This document shows, piece after piece, positions 1-9,740 of a DNA stretch of 64,000 nt. Below the pieces are notes generated by a model, which saw only the letters and a program-made list of their open reading frames with translations, did no database searches and was not told the DNA's origin. Numbering within the stretch: the first letter of the stretch is position 1; each line of letters starts with the position of its first letter. Both the position numbers and the translations under genes were made by a program. The stretch is from Ascidiaceihabitans sp029251465 (GTDB lineage Bacteria > Pseudomonadota > Alphaproteobacteria > Rhodobacterales > Rhodobacteraceae): NCBI RefSeq assembly GCF_042932805.1, contig NZ_CP170633.1:2480001-2544000 (forward strand), written 5' to 3'.

Positions 1-101
1 AGGGTGAACGCCCCTATTCCGGTGTCAAAATTGCAATTGCCGTGATTGTCGGGGGGCTGGTCGCCGCCGCAATCGGCTACGGAGTAGCTTTGAACCAATG
101 A
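1..101 (+). CDS. C-terminal end of a membrane protein (partial)
   Basis: The frame is open from the left edge and stops at 99-101, giving about 32 residues. They are mostly hydrophobic (KIAIAVIVGG, then LVAAAIGYGVAL), so this is the end of a protein with a C-terminal membrane helix. Its stop overlaps the start of the nitroreductase as ATGA, which suggests co-transcription and translational coupling. Too little is present to assign a family. Confidence 0.6.
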   Translation, partial: GERPYSGVKIAIAVIVGGLVAAAIGYGVALNQ

Positions 102-772
102 CTGATTTTGACGCCTTTGATCGTATTTTGACCGCCCGTCATTCGTGCCGTGCATTCCTGCCAGATCCGGTGGCGCAGGATGTTGTGCAAGACATTGTAA
201 CAGCCGCGCAAAAGGTTCCATCGTGGTGCAACGCCCAGCCTTGGCACCTGACAATCACGGCTGGTGACGCAACCGAAAATTTCCGCAAGGCGCTCTATGC
301 CCACGCGTTGTCGACGCCCCCGCAACCTGACATCGAATGGCCCAAAGGCTACCCCGGCGTCTACAATGAACGGCGACGGGCTTGCGGCTTTCAGCTTTAT
401 GATGCTGTTGGCATCGAAAAGGGTGACCGACCGGCCTCGGCCAAGCAAATGTTGGAAAACTATCACTTTTTTGGCGCACCCCACGTGGCAATCGTCACCA
501 GCCCTACGGATTTGGGGGCGTACGGCGGCGTCGATTGCGGTGGCTTTGTCGCGGCATTTACGCTGGCGGCACAGGCCAAAGGATTGGGCAGCATCGCCCA
601 AGCCGCCATCGCGGCCCACGCGCCAATGGTGCGCGATCATTTCGACCTTCCGGCTGACCGACTGGTCCTATGCGCCATTTCGTTTGGCTATGCCGACACC
701 ACCCATCCCGCCAACGGGTTCCGCACGGATCGGGCAGACACCACCGACGTCATCGACTGGCGCACAACATGA
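98..772 (+). CDS. Nitroreductase family protein
   Basis: A 224-residue FMN-dependent nitroreductase-fold oxidoreductase, expected to be a cytoplasmic NAD(P)H-using homodimer. The N-terminal RHSCRAF (14-20) is the usual phosphate-binding arginine motif. PSWCNAQPW (41-49) matches the conserved PSxxNxQPW segment, and a KGLGS loop lies near residue 165. Length is normal for the family. The start overlaps the upstream gene and the stop overlaps dtd, both as ATGA, so the three form a tight operon. The substrate cannot be read from sequence: nitroaromatics, quinones and enone reduction are all possible. Confidence 0.9.
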   Translation: MTDFDAFDRILTARHSCRAFLPDPVAQDVVQDIVTAAQKVPSWCNAQPWHLTITAGDATENFRKALYAHALSTPPQPDIEWPKGYPGVYNERRRACGFQLYDAVGIEKGDRPASAKQMLENYHFFGAPHVAIVTSPTDLGAYGGVDCGGFVAAFTLAAQAKGLGSIAQAAIAAHAPMVRDHFDLPADRLVLCAISFGYADTTHPANGFRTDRADTTDVIDWRTT

Positions 773-1212
773 GAGCCGTCGTGCAAAGGGTCGCCCAAGC
801 CCGCGTGGACGTCGACGGCGAAACGATCGGGTCCTGTGACGCAGGCGCGCTGATCTTGGTCTGCGCAATGCCCGACGATGATCTTGATTGCGTGCGCGGG
901 CTCGCGGCTAAAATCGCCAAGCTGCGCATTTTCAAGGACGAGGCCGGCAAGATGAACCTGTCGCTGGTTCAATCAGCTGGCAGCGCTTTGGTCGTGTCGC
1001 AATTCACGCTGGCCGCAGACACTTCGCGCGGCAACAGGCCGGGGTTTTCCGGGGCGGCAAAGCCGGATGACGCACGAACCTTGTACTTGCATTTTGCGAA
1101 CTGCTTGCGCGATTTGGGCATCACAACCGAAACCGGAAAATTCGGCGCGGACATGCAAGTGCATCTGGTCAACGACGGGCCGGTGACAATCTGGTTGGAC
1201 AGCGACACCTGA
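769..1212 (+). CDS. dtd: D-aminoacyl-tRNA deacylase
   Basis: A 147-residue homodimeric proofreading enzyme that hydrolyses D-aminoacyl-tRNA (and Gly-tRNA-Ala), recycling tRNA in the cytoplasm. The family start MRAVVQRV is present. SQFTLAADT carries the SQxTL active-site motif, and NDGPVT near the C-terminus carries the cross-subunit Gly-cisPro motif. The reading frame is open further upstream, but ATG 769 gives the standard length and an ATGA overlap with the nitroreductase stop. It converges on the HlyD-type gene with only 9 nt between stops. Confidence 0.95.
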   Translation: MRAVVQRVAQARVDVDGETIGSCDAGALILVCAMPDDDLDCVRGLAAKIAKLRIFKDEAGKMNLSLVQSAGSALVVSQFTLAADTSRGNRPGFSGAAKPDDARTLYLHFANCLRDLGITTETGKFGADMQVHLVNDGPVTIWLDSDT

Positions 1213-1221
1213 CCCGAGGGG

Positions 1222-2412
1222 CTATGGTTCGTGGAATGCTTCGCGCGATTTATACAAAGGCTTGAGCAAGTATTGCATGACCGTTTTTGACCCTGTGTGC
1301 AGCTCAACTGAGGCCTGCATGCCAGGGCGGATCGCGATGGATGCCTGACGCTGTGTCAGGTTGTCCACGTCCACGCGCAGGGTCACTTTGTAGTGTGGAT
1401 TGCCGTCCGCATCGCGCGAATTTTCGTCCTTGAACGTATCCGCCGAGATCAATTTGACCTCACCCTTTAGCGTTCCGTAAATCGTGTAGTCATAGGCCGA
1501 CAGCTTGATTGTGGCCTCTTGGCCGGGGCGCACATTGGCGATGTTTTCAGGGGGCACACGGGCCTCGACAAACAGTTCTTCGTCCAGCGGAATGATCTGC
1601 AATATCTCTTCGCCGGGGCGCACGACGCCGCCAATCGTTGTGACGCTTAAATTGTTCACGATGCCCTTCATCGGGGACAGTAAAACCGTGCGGCTTAGCT
1701 GGTCCATGCTGCCCTTAAGCGCTTGGCGCAGCGTGCCAATTTCCTTAAGCGTGTCGGAGTAAGATTGCGCGCGATCCAGTTCTGTTTGCGTCATGATTTC
1801 GTCCAGAACACTGCGGGCATCGGCATGGGTTTTGCGCACACGGGTCACTTCGATCAGCGACACGATGTTGCGCTCCAACAAGTCCTCAAGCAGGGCGCGT
1901 TCTTTTGCCGCTTGATCGAGCACGCGCTGAGCGCCTTCGCGGCGGATCACAAAATCGGATTGACGTGCTTGCAGCAACGCACGTTCAGAAGACACGATGC
2001 CGGGTGTGCGGCGCGCGAGTTCTTCGGGCACGGTGAAATCAAACTGACCGGCCAGCTCCGCCTCGAGGCGCAAACGGCGCACGTCAAGCGCTGTGATCTG
2101 ATCACGCAGATCATCGACGGCGGATTTGAACTGCGTGCCGTGCAGACGCGCCAGCACATCGCCGCTCTCGACGACGTCGCCTTCTTTGACCGACAGTTCG
2201 GCCAGAATCCCGCCTTCGAGGTTTTGAATGATTTGCGGACGAGAGGAAGAAATCATCGACCCTTCGGCGCGCACAATTTCATCGACCCACGCAAATGCAG
2301 CCCAGAGCAGGAAAACAACAACCGTCGCCAGGCTAAGCCAAATGACCATGCTAGGTCCGCGCAATTGCACGTTCAATTGCGCGTTCAAATTGGTCTGGCT
2401 TGCAGCGCTCAT
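1222..2412 (-). CDS. HlyD-family type I secretion periplasmic adaptor
   Basis: A 396-residue membrane fusion protein linking the inner-membrane ABC exporter to the outer-membrane channel. A short cytoplasmic tail is followed by one membrane helix (about 22-43), a lipoyl-like half-domain (GGILAELSVKEGDVVESGD), an alpha-helical hairpin (about 100-235), the second lipoyl half (SPMKGIVNN) and a beta-barrel region (EATIKLSAYDY). Closest in architecture to LapC/PrtE adaptors. The start ATG overlaps the exporter stop (ATGA at 2409-2412). It is the last gene of the locus adhesin, TolC, ABC exporter, adaptor. Confidence 0.92.
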   Translation of the reverse strand: MSAASQTNLNAQLNVQLRGPSMVIWLSLATVVVFLLWAAFAWVDEIVRAEGSMISSSRPQIIQNLEGGILAELSVKEGDVVESGDVLARLHGTQFKSAVDDLRDQITALDVRRLRLEAELAGQFDFTVPEELARRTPGIVSSERALLQARQSDFVIRREGAQRVLDQAAKERALLEDLLERNIVSLIEVTRVRKTHADARSVLDEIMTQTELDRAQSYSDTLKEIGTLRQALKGSMDQLSRTVLLSPMKGIVNNLSVTTIGGVVRPGEEILQIIPLDEELFVEARVPPENIANVRPGQEATIKLSAYDYTIYGTLKGEVKLISADTFKDENSRDADGNPHYKVTLRVDVDNLTQRQASIAIRPGMQASVELHTGSKTVMQYLLKPLYKSREAFHEP

Positions 2413-4649
2413 GCGACCGATCCTTTCATCGGAACGACGATGCCGGTTTGGCCGAGGTGCGCCAGAACCGCGTCACGTGGGCCGTCGACTGCCATGCGTC
2501 CGCCTTGCAACAACAGCGTGCGGTTGGTCAGCGCCAAAATCGGGGCGCGGTGCGTGGCGATGATCGCTGTGCGCCCTTGCATCCAGGTGTCCAGACGCGA
2601 CACCAAATTGGCCTCCAGCGTTTGATCAAGGGCCGCAGTCGGTTCATCCAGCAGGCAAATCTTGGGGTCTTGTAGCCACAAACGCGCCCACCCGATGGAC
2701 TGGCGTTGTCCGATCGACAGCCCTTGGCCGCCGTCCAGAATTTCCAGATCCAAGCCCTTGTGGTGGCCTTTGACAAAGGGACCGAGGCCCGCAAATTCCA
2801 ATGCTTCGTTCAGACGTTTGTCGTCACGTTCCAGCATCGTCAGGTTCAGGTTATCGCGCAAAGTGCCGGAAAACAGACGCACGTCCTGGCCCAGATAGCC
2901 GATCAAACGGCGCAAGTCGCGTGGTTCGATCTGGCTCATTTCGGTGCCGTCGATCAGGATACGACCTGTCGTGGGGGCGTACAGACCGCTGAGCAATTTC
3001 AGAAACGACGATTTGCCAGAGCCGTTGGACCCAAGGATCGCAACGCGCTGCCCCGGCAAAATCGCGACGCCCGGAATGTCCAGCGTCGGCGCGCCGTCAT
3101 CTTCGTAGCGGAACGTCATCTCGCGCAGCTCGAAATGCCCATCAAGGGTTTCGCGGCGCAAATACGTGCGGTTTTCGTCCGCGTCCTGTTGCGACATCGC
3201 AATCGCATCCAAGCCGTCCAGCGCCGTTTTCACATTGCCCCAGCGCGCCATTGTGCCGGCCAACTGCGTCAGCGGGCCCAATGTGCGCGAGGTCAAAATG
3301 CCGACCGCAATGATCGACCCCACCGTGAATTGACCGGCGAAGACGAGGTAAGTCCCGACGATCACGGCAGCTACGTACGTGGCTTGCTGAACACCTTGGC
3401 TCCAGAAGGAAAGAACCGAGGCGAGCTTGCGTTGATCTGATGATTTCATCGCGCTTAGCGTGGTCAATTCGGACCACAAGCGCATCACACGGTCTTCGCC
3501 GCGTTGAGTTTTGACTGTGTCACGCTCAAAGATCGCTTCGTGCAGCAGGCGCGATGATTTGGCTGATGCCCCTTGGGTTTCGGCCGTCAACTGCATCATT
3601 TTCTTTTGCATAAAAAAACCGGGAACAACCATCAGGATGCCGCCCAGAACCAACACCCAAACCACGTTGCCCGCGATGGATGCAACCAACAGCAAGAACA
3701 CAAAGATGAACGGAATGTCAGCGATTGTGCCGATGGTAGAGGCGGTGAAAAATTCGCGCACTGACCCGAATTCGCGCATCGCAGAAAACGTCATCGACGG
3801 GCTTTGCCCCCGCGCATCAGAGCGCATGCCCAACACGCGGCCCATCAGGATCGACAGGACCGACAGTTCGATCTGGCGCCCTGCCCCGTCCATCAAACGG
3901 GCACGCGCGATTTTCAAAAACGCTTCCATCAGCAATGCAAGACAGGCCCCTGCAGCCAAGACCCAAAGCGTGGCTTCCGACTGATGCGGGATCACGCGGT
4001 CATAGACCTGCAGGGAAAACAGCGCGACAGCAACAGCCAAAAGATTGGCGACAAATGACCCCAAGGCCACTTCCATTAACTGGCGTTTGAATTTGTGAAA
4101 TTCACCCCAAAACCAATGCGCAGGCGCGGCTTCGGTCTTGTGGGTTTTGGCAACGGTTTGCAGCGGCGCTTCGGCGCGCACCACGAGACCGGCAAAGAAC
4201 GGTTCGAAATCTGCAATCGGCACATGGGCGCGATTGTCGGTGCAGGTTTTGTCGTAAATAACCAGATCGCCGCGCGATTGACCCAGCACAAGGATCACCT
4301 GACCGCTGGTCATGTAGGCCAGCGCGGGCCATTGATCGGCGGTGAAATGCTGCACGGTGCTGACTTGGGTCAAGCACCCGATGGCCTTGAGCCCGTCCGC
4401 GATTGCACCTGCCTCAACGGCGTCACTGGCCCCCTCGGAGGTGCCAAGGCTGATCGCGTCAAACGCGTCTGATTGCAGCGCCTCGATCCCCAGAATTCCG
4501 GCGTAGGTCACAGCCAATTCAGCGCGCGCCTTGACCCGATCCGCGTGAGTGCTGGTGTTGTTTGCTTTTGGGGCCTGAACCTTTGGCGACGCTGTGATGC
4601 GGCCCTGATTGCCGTTGGTGATCGTCAGCGTAAAGGGCTGCTTTGACAT
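2409..4649 (-). CDS. Type I secretion ABC transporter, LapB-like permease/ATPase
   Basis: A 746-residue exporter that drives ATP-dependent secretion of the adhesin. Residues about 40-160 resemble a C39-peptidase-like domain; the only cysteines there (C92, C136) are not in a recognisable catalytic context, so it probably binds substrate without cleaving it, as in LapB and HlyB. Membrane segments lie at about 195-470. The ATPase domain has Walker A GSNGSGKSS (540-548), the signature LSIGQRQS and Walker B ICLLDEPTAALD. The start overlaps the TolC-like stop as TAATG, so the genes are translationally coupled. The first 40 residues are low in order and unusual for the family. Confidence 0.93.
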   Translation of the reverse strand: MSKQPFTLTITNGNQGRITASPKVQAPKANNTSTHADRVKARAELAVTYAGILGIEALQSDAFDAISLGTSEGASDAVEAGAIADGLKAIGCLTQVSTVQHFTADQWPALAYMTSGQVILVLGQSRGDLVIYDKTCTDNRAHVPIADFEPFFAGLVVRAEAPLQTVAKTHKTEAAPAHWFWGEFHKFKRQLMEVALGSFVANLLAVAVALFSLQVYDRVIPHQSEATLWVLAAGACLALLMEAFLKIARARLMDGAGRQIELSVLSILMGRVLGMRSDARGQSPSMTFSAMREFGSVREFFTASTIGTIADIPFIFVFLLLVASIAGNVVWVLVLGGILMVVPGFFMQKKMMQLTAETQGASAKSSRLLHEAIFERDTVKTQRGEDRVMRLWSELTTLSAMKSSDQRKLASVLSFWSQGVQQATYVAAVIVGTYLVFAGQFTVGSIIAVGILTSRTLGPLTQLAGTMARWGNVKTALDGLDAIAMSQQDADENRTYLRRETLDGHFELREMTFRYEDDGAPTLDIPGVAILPGQRVAILGSNGSGKSSFLKLLSGLYAPTTGRILIDGTEMSQIEPRDLRRLIGYLGQDVRLFSGTLRDNLNLTMLERDDKRLNEALEFAGLGPFVKGHHKGLDLEILDGGQGLSIGQRQSIGWARLWLQDPKICLLDEPTAALDQTLEANLVSRLDTWMQGRTAIIATHRAPILALTNRTLLLQGGRMAVDGPRDAVLAHLGQTGIVVPMKGSVA

Positions 4650-5995
4650 TAAATCAGCTCCCCGTCCGCAAGCACTCCTAGGATCCGCGCCATTTCTATG
4701 CGCAGGGTTGCGGCCTCGTATTTCAGACTGACTTCGGCCTCTTGGGCGCGGGCAAATGTTTCGTAAACACCCACCACATCCATGACCTGTCGTTGTCCGG
4801 CCTTGTATTGTGCTTGAAACAGATCAAGGTTGTTTTTGGCTTGCGCCGTCAACCCGCTGGCCTCGCCCGCTTGACGGGATTTGGCGGCAATCTGGCTTTC
4901 TAATTTGCGTAATGCGCGGTTTGAATCCTCAACCGCTTGCGTCACCCGGCGACCAGCGGCCTCAGAGGCGACCTCGATTGCACGCAGACGCGCAGGCGTG
5001 CCAAGACCAAGGCTTGCGCCGCCCGCATTCACTGCAATTCCACCGTTTTTCCCGACCGTGCCTTGCAGGTTCACACCCGGCAACTGGCCCGCGCGCTCAA
5101 CCTTGGCAGCCGCAATATCGCGGGTCTTTTCAGCTTCGGCTTTGGTGACGCCCAAAGGCTGCGCGGAACTGGCGCTGACAGACAAAGCAGTCAGGCCGCG
5201 CACGTCATTCAGCGGGTGAATTGACATCGCGTTCAACTCGGCGATGGCGCTGCGTGTGGCTTCGCGGTTTGTGGTATGGCTGGCACGGATTTCGCCCAGC
5301 TTTTGACGGATGATGTTCAGATCGGACATGTCCGACACACCACCGCGCACGCGCTCGGACATGATGTATTCGAAATGCGCCATGTCTTCGAGCGTGGTTT
5401 CAGACAACGCTGCTTTTTCGCGCCCCTCAGCGGCGGCCAAATACAGGCCCAACGCTGTTGCGGCCCGGTCATTGGTGTCAACGGACAAGGCGACAGCGGC
5501 AACTTCGACATCAGCCTTGGCGTATTCGCGTTCGCCCTTTTTGCGGCCATTGTCGAACAACACCTGATCTACAACCAGATTGACGATAACGTCAGATAGG
5601 CTGGTCAGGCTGATTGACGGACCAACCGTTGGCAACCAGTTTTTGCTAGCCGCCTCGGCCCGCAAACGTGCTGCGCGCAAATCGGATTCAGCCGAGCGCG
5701 CGTTGGCCGCCAAAACCGCGCCTGTCACTTGATCATACGCACTGTCACTTGGCACCGCGGATTTGCGTGCCACAAGACTGTTGATCACCGTACTTTCGGC
5801 GTTCAATGCGCTGTCATATTTGGTGGAGGTGCTGGCAAATGCCGTCTGTGTTGGCGTCGGCGTTTCCACCGCAACCCCCACATCCGGTGATTTCAAGCGC
5901 GACACAAAACCTGCCCCGCCTGCATCTGTCAAACAGCCGCTTAACCCTATTGATGCTGCGAATAACGCCGCAGCCCGTACGAAACAATGCCCCAT
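4649..5995 (-). CDS. TolC-family outer-membrane protein of the type I system
   Basis: A 448-residue outer-membrane efflux protein forming the trimeric exit duct. The N-terminal signal peptide ends in a lipobox (LSGC, Cys21), so it is predicted to be lipid-anchored. The rest is alanine-rich helical sequence with the internal duplication typical of TolC/LapE (for example LGLYLAAAEGRE and QYKAGQRQVMDV). It lies between the adhesin and the ABC exporter on the same strand and overlaps the exporter start by 1 nt. A hairpin at 6039-6074 lies upstream of it, between the adhesin and this gene. Confidence 0.92.
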   Translation of the reverse strand: MGHCFVRAAALFAASIGLSGCLTDAGGAGFVSRLKSPDVGVAVETPTPTQTAFASTSTKYDSALNAESTVINSLVARKSAVPSDSAYDQVTGAVLAANARSAESDLRAARLRAEAASKNWLPTVGPSISLTSLSDVIVNLVVDQVLFDNGRKKGEREYAKADVEVAAVALSVDTNDRAATALGLYLAAAEGREKAALSETTLEDMAHFEYIMSERVRGGVSDMSDLNIIRQKLGEIRASHTTNREATRSAIAELNAMSIHPLNDVRGLTALSVSASSAQPLGVTKAEAEKTRDIAAAKVERAGQLPGVNLQGTVGKNGGIAVNAGGASLGLGTPARLRAIEVASEAAGRRVTQAVEDSNRALRKLESQIAAKSRQAGEASGLTAQAKNNLDLFQAQYKAGQRQVMDVVGVYETFARAQEAEVSLKYEAATLRIEMARILGVLADGELI

Positions 5996-6038
5996 GTCCT
6001 GCCCTTAACGTAGCCGGTACTTATGTACTTTTATCTTT

Positions 6039-6074
6039 ATCGGGCGCGGTTTGGTTGCCCATCCGCGCCTCGAT
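6039..6074 (-). terminator. Hairpin between adhesin and tolC-like gene
   Basis: GGCGCGG (6043-6049) pairs with CCGCGCC (6063-6069), extended by ATCG on both sides with one bulge. On the minus strand it lies 16 nt after the adhesin stop and is not followed by a U-tract. It may therefore attenuate transcription or stabilise the adhesin mRNA rather than terminate fully, separating adhesin dosage from the export machinery. Confidence 0.45.
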
Positions 6075-6089
6075 TTTTGTTCTTCAGCC

Positions 6090-9000
6090 TTAGCCGATCA
6101 CGCCTGTATTGACCGTGATGTCATCATCAATCAGCACTGTGCCTGCACCCAGGCTGTAGACGTCGTAGGTTTGACCATCATGCGTGATCGAACCGGTTTG
6201 GTTCGCGCCTGTGATCGTCACTTCGTCGTCGCCGCCGCCTTTTACCGTCAGCGTATCGGTGCCATCGGCCAAGCCGACCAGCTGCGCTTCGGTGATCGAC
6301 AGATGTGCTTCTTCGGCGAACTGTAGATCGACCGTTTCGATCTGGTAGTTGCCCAAGCTGGCGTTCGACATATCGACCCCGGAATTCGCGCTTTCGTCAT
6401 CGAGCACAACGTAGGTGCCAGATGCGTTGCCCGCACTGTCCGTAGAAGAAACGATCAAATGTGACCCGTCCGGCACTTCGGAGTTGAACGAAAAGTTCGT
6501 CTCGCCGATTTGCGGGATGTCGATTTGCGTCGCTGACACTTCGGTGATGGACCCGTCCGCATTCACTTGTGCAATGCTCAGATCATCAGCGCTAAGTTCC
6601 GTTGAAATCCCGCGGATGCCGTCGCCGTCACGTGTGTAGGATGCGATGACCGGACCGTCTGGTGCGTCCGTATCGATTGCCAACGTGTCAGAGATCGTCG
6701 CCGTGTTGCCCACCGCGTCTGTCGCCATCACTGTGATGTCTGCGTCATAAGACCCTGCCGCAATGGCAGAGGCCGGGATCGCAATGCTCCAGTTGCCGGC
6801 AGCATCGACGTTCGCCGCCAATGTTGTGCCTTCAAAGTCAACCATGACGGTTGACCCCGGCTCCACTTGGCCTGACAAGTTGATGCCATCGCTGGCTTCC
6901 GCTTGGTTCACGACGTTGTCGCCTTCAACCGCTGCCGAAGACAGGTTCAGTTGGTTGACCAACGTGTCGACCTGAACGGTGCTGGCAACAGAATCGACGT
7001 TGCCTGCGGCATCGGTCGCTGTGACGGTGACGTTTGTGGTGTATTCGCCGGTCGGGATTTGGGCGGCGGTAAAGTTCGCAGTCCAGTTGCCGTTGGCATC
7101 GACCATCGCGTTAACGCTTTGACCGCCGATGGCCACCACAACGGATGATCCAACTTCGGTGGTGCCTGTGACGACAACCCCGTCTGCTTGCTCGGCGCCG
7201 CTGATGACGTTGTCACCTTCGATCGTGTCGGCACTAACGGACAGGTTATCGACGGTCGTGTCGACGTTAACGCTGTCGGTGACAGTGCGTACGTTGCCTG
7301 CCGCATCCGTGGTTGTTGCTGTGATATCAGCAACATAGGTGCCCGGTGCGATTTCGCTGGCGGCAAAGTTTGCCTGCCAAACACCGTTCGGGTTGGTCAC
7401 GACAGAATGTGTCACGCCGCCCATCGTCACCTGAACAATCGCGCCTGCGTCGGACGTACCGGACAGCACAACTCCGTCTGATGCTTCAACTGCGTTGATC
7501 ACATCGTCGGTTTCAATCGGGTTGCTGCTGATGGTCAAGGACCCTGCTTCGGTGTCGACATTAACCGTCTGGGTGATGGTTGATGTGTTGCCCGCTGCGT
7601 CCGTTGCCGTGGCAACCATGTCTGTCGAATAGGTGCCCGGTGCCAATTGGCTCGCGCTGTATGTCGCGGTCCAGCTGCCGTCGGCATTGACCATCGCGAC
7701 TTGCGTCACGCCGCCCAGAACAACTGAAACGGTCGACCCTGCTTCGGCGTTGCCTGTCACGATCAGACCTGATTGTGCCTCGGTTGCGTTGATCACGCCG
7801 TCCGCGCCGCCGGATGTGGATGTGTAGCCGAACGTGTTCACAAATGTGTCGACCTGGATCGTGCCAGTGGATGTAGACACGTTGCCGTTGGCGTCTGTAG
7901 CAACGGCCGTGACGGTCGCCTCATATTCGCCGGTTGCAATGGCGGAAGGTGGGAAATCTACGCTCCAGTTGCCATTTGCATCGACTGTCGCCGCCAATGT
8001 TGTTGACCCAAAGGTCACGTCAACCGTTGATCCTGCCTGCGCGGTGCCTGTCAGTGTCACGCCTGCTGCTTGCTCGGCACCGTTGATGGTACCGTCGCCT
8101 GCAACTGTGCTTGTTGAAACGGAGACTTCGCTGATTGTGTCAACGTGGATCGTGCCAGTTGTTGTGGCCGAATTGCCGTTGGCGTCTGTCGCCACAGCGG
8201 TAACCGTCGCGTCGTATTCGCCCGTTGCGATGGCAGAGGATGGGAAAACCACGCTCCAGCCACCTTCGGAATTCACCACCGCAGGAAGCGTTGTAGACCC
8301 AAAGGTCACGTCAACGGTTGAGCCCGGTTGCGCGGTGCCTGTCAACGTCACGCCTGCGGCTTGCTCGGCCGCGTTGATCGTGCCGTCGCCTGCTGCGGTG
8401 TTCGTTTCGATGGTCACTTCGCTGATCGTGTCGATCACAATCGTCGCTGTGGTTGTTGACGCGTTGCCAATGGCATCGGTCGCGACAATCGTCATTTCAG
8501 AGGTGTATTCACCCGCTGCAAACGTGCCCGCAGGCCATGTCACTGTCCAGTTACCGTCTTCGCCGATGGTTGTGGTTTGCGTGTGCTCGCCCACGGTCAC
8601 AACCAAAGTTGCGCCAGCTTCGCCTGTGCCGGAAATCACCGCACCGCCATCCAGCTCTTCGCCGTTGAAGACGTCGCCAGTGGCTTGGATGCCGCCCGTG
8701 ATTTCGATTTCAGGTGCTGTCGTGTCGATTGTCCAGACCGGACCGTCCAGCGGCGTGTTGCCGCCCGTCAGGTGGTCAACAACAACGATGGTTTCCCATT
8801 CGCCGTCGGATGGCAGGTTTTCACCGTCCAGAACCACGCCCCACGTGCCATCGTCGCCAATGATCGTGTCACCGGTTTGATCGCCAACTGTGACCGTGAC
8901 CGTATCGCCGGGCTCGCCCGTGCCTGTCACTTCGACGCTGTAGGGTTGCTCTTGGCCACCAACAACAGGTGTGCCGTCGGCATCGTCAACTGTCGGAACT

Positions 9001-9551
9001 GCAGGGGCTGTGGATCCGCCACCACCTCCGCCGCCGCCGCCGCCGCCGGAACCAATCACAACCGCACCAACACCCGCAGCAGCTGCCGCAGTGCCAAGGC
9101 CACCGCCGCCCAAAAGCGCAAGTGGTGCCAACATGGACACTTCGTCATCAACCGGAAGGGCTGCAATGTCCGTGCGGCCCAAATAAATCAAATCGTCAGA
9201 CGGGCTCCATTTGCCCCATTGCTCGGTCGGACCGAACTGTGCGTACAAGCCGCCATCTGTCGTTTCCACAAACGCAACCTCGTTAAGGTAGCCATCAGCA
9301 GAGATGAACAAGCGGTTCGCGCCGCCATCATCATTAAAGTAGTTTTCGATCACGATGATCCGGCCATCAGCCAAGACAATGTTCAAGGCATCGCCATTGC
9401 GTGCGTGGGTCTGCATATCGACCTGACGCAAGTTCAAAGAGATTTCTTGATCAGATCCTGCCTGAATTGTGGTCGTCTGATCCCCAGCTGGGATGACTCC
9501 ACGTTGCAATGCGCCCGATTCATCACGGACGACGAAATCAATCGCCTTCAT
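6090..9551 (-). CDS. BapA-type repetitive Ig-like adhesin, type I secretion substrate
   Basis: A 1153-residue secreted or surface-held adhesin. Residues 1-140 resemble the BapA prefix domain (short beta-strand region ending YLGRTDIAALPVDDEV). Next come a hydrophobic stretch with TAAAAAG (154-160) and eleven consecutive glycines (169-179). Eight or nine bacterial Ig-like domains of about 98 residues follow, each ending near VDT and containing ATDAxGN and GTxxxGSxV motifs. The last about 90 residues hold an acidic, repeat-free region ending in VLIDDDITVNTG, which fits a C-terminal type I secretion signal. There is no Sec signal peptide. It is the first gene of the minus-strand locus, directly before the TolC-like, ABC and HlyD genes. 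Confidence 0.88.
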   Translation of the reverse strand: MKAIDFVVRDESGALQRGVIPAGDQTTTIQAGSDQEISLNLRQVDMQTHARNGDALNIVLADGRIIVIENYFNDDGGANRLFISADGYLNEVAFVETTDGGLYAQFGPTEQWGKWSPSDDLIYLGRTDIAALPVDDEVSMLAPLALLGGGGLGTAAAAAGVGAVVIGSGGGGGGGGGGGSTAPAVPTVDDADGTPVVGGQEQPYSVEVTGTGEPGDTVTVTVGDQTGDTIIGDDGTWGVVLDGENLPSDGEWETIVVVDHLTGGNTPLDGPVWTIDTTAPEIEITGGIQATGDVFNGEELDGGAVISGTGEAGATLVVTVGEHTQTTTIGEDGNWTVTWPAGTFAAGEYTSEMTIVATDAIGNASTTTATIVIDTISEVTIETNTAAGDGTINAAEQAAGVTLTGTAQPGSTVDVTFGSTTLPAVVNSEGGWSVVFPSSAIATGEYDATVTAVATDANGNSATTTGTIHVDTISEVSVSTSTVAGDGTINGAEQAAGVTLTGTAQAGSTVDVTFGSTTLAATVDANGNWSVDFPPSAIATGEYEATVTAVATDANGNVSTSTGTIQVDTFVNTFGYTSTSGGADGVINATEAQSGLIVTGNAEAGSTVSVVLGGVTQVAMVNADGSWTATYSASQLAPGTYSTDMVATATDAAGNTSTITQTVNVDTEAGSLTISSNPIETDDVINAVEASDGVVLSGTSDAGAIVQVTMGGVTHSVVTNPNGVWQANFAASEIAPGTYVADITATTTDAAGNVRTVTDSVNVDTTVDNLSVSADTIEGDNVISGAEQADGVVVTGTTEVGSSVVVAIGGQSVNAMVDANGNWTANFTAAQIPTGEYTTNVTVTATDAAGNVDSVASTVQVDTLVNQLNLSSAAVEGDNVVNQAEASDGINLSGQVEPGSTVMVDFEGTTLAANVDAAGNWSIAIPASAIAAGSYDADITVMATDAVGNTATISDTLAIDTDAPDGPVIASYTRDGDGIRGISTELSADDLSIAQVNADGSITEVSATQIDIPQIGETNFSFNSEVPDGSHLIVSSTDSAGNASGTYVVLDDESANSGVDMSNASLGNYQIETVDLQFAEEAHLSITEAQLVGLADGTDTLTVKGGGDDEVTITGANQTGSITHDGQTYDVYSLGAGTVLIDDDITVNTGVIG
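6656..8420 (-). repeat. Six most similar Ig-like repeats within the adhesin
   Basis: Tandem units of about 294 nt (about 98 residues) spanning roughly residues 378-966 of the adhesin. The two N-proximal units are nearly identical over long stretches (AEQAAGVTLTGTAQ, then STVDVTFGSTTL, in both). The others share the ATDAAGN and VDT signatures. Two more divergent units lie between this block and the poly-Gly tract. Boundaries are approximate. Confidence 0.8.
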
Positions 9552-9740
9552 AACACCACCACTTTTACCTCGGACATTCGTTCAATGCGAACGCCCATTT
9601 GTTTTTACCCTACAGGAGCGCCTTTTGACGTCATCCTATCGTTGCTCTGTGCGACATTGATAACCGAACACCGAATCAAGGGCTAGTCTATTTTTTTGGC
9701 GAAACCACAATTTCGTCAACGATTGGGTAGATATAGCGGT

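Noticed and set aside
7834..8880. Long open frames antisense to the adhesin (also 8577-9686)
   Set aside because: They mirror the Ig repeats on the other strand, have low-complexity composition rich in Val/Ser/Thr or Cys/Arg, and no ribosome site. They are shadows of the repetitive coding sequence.
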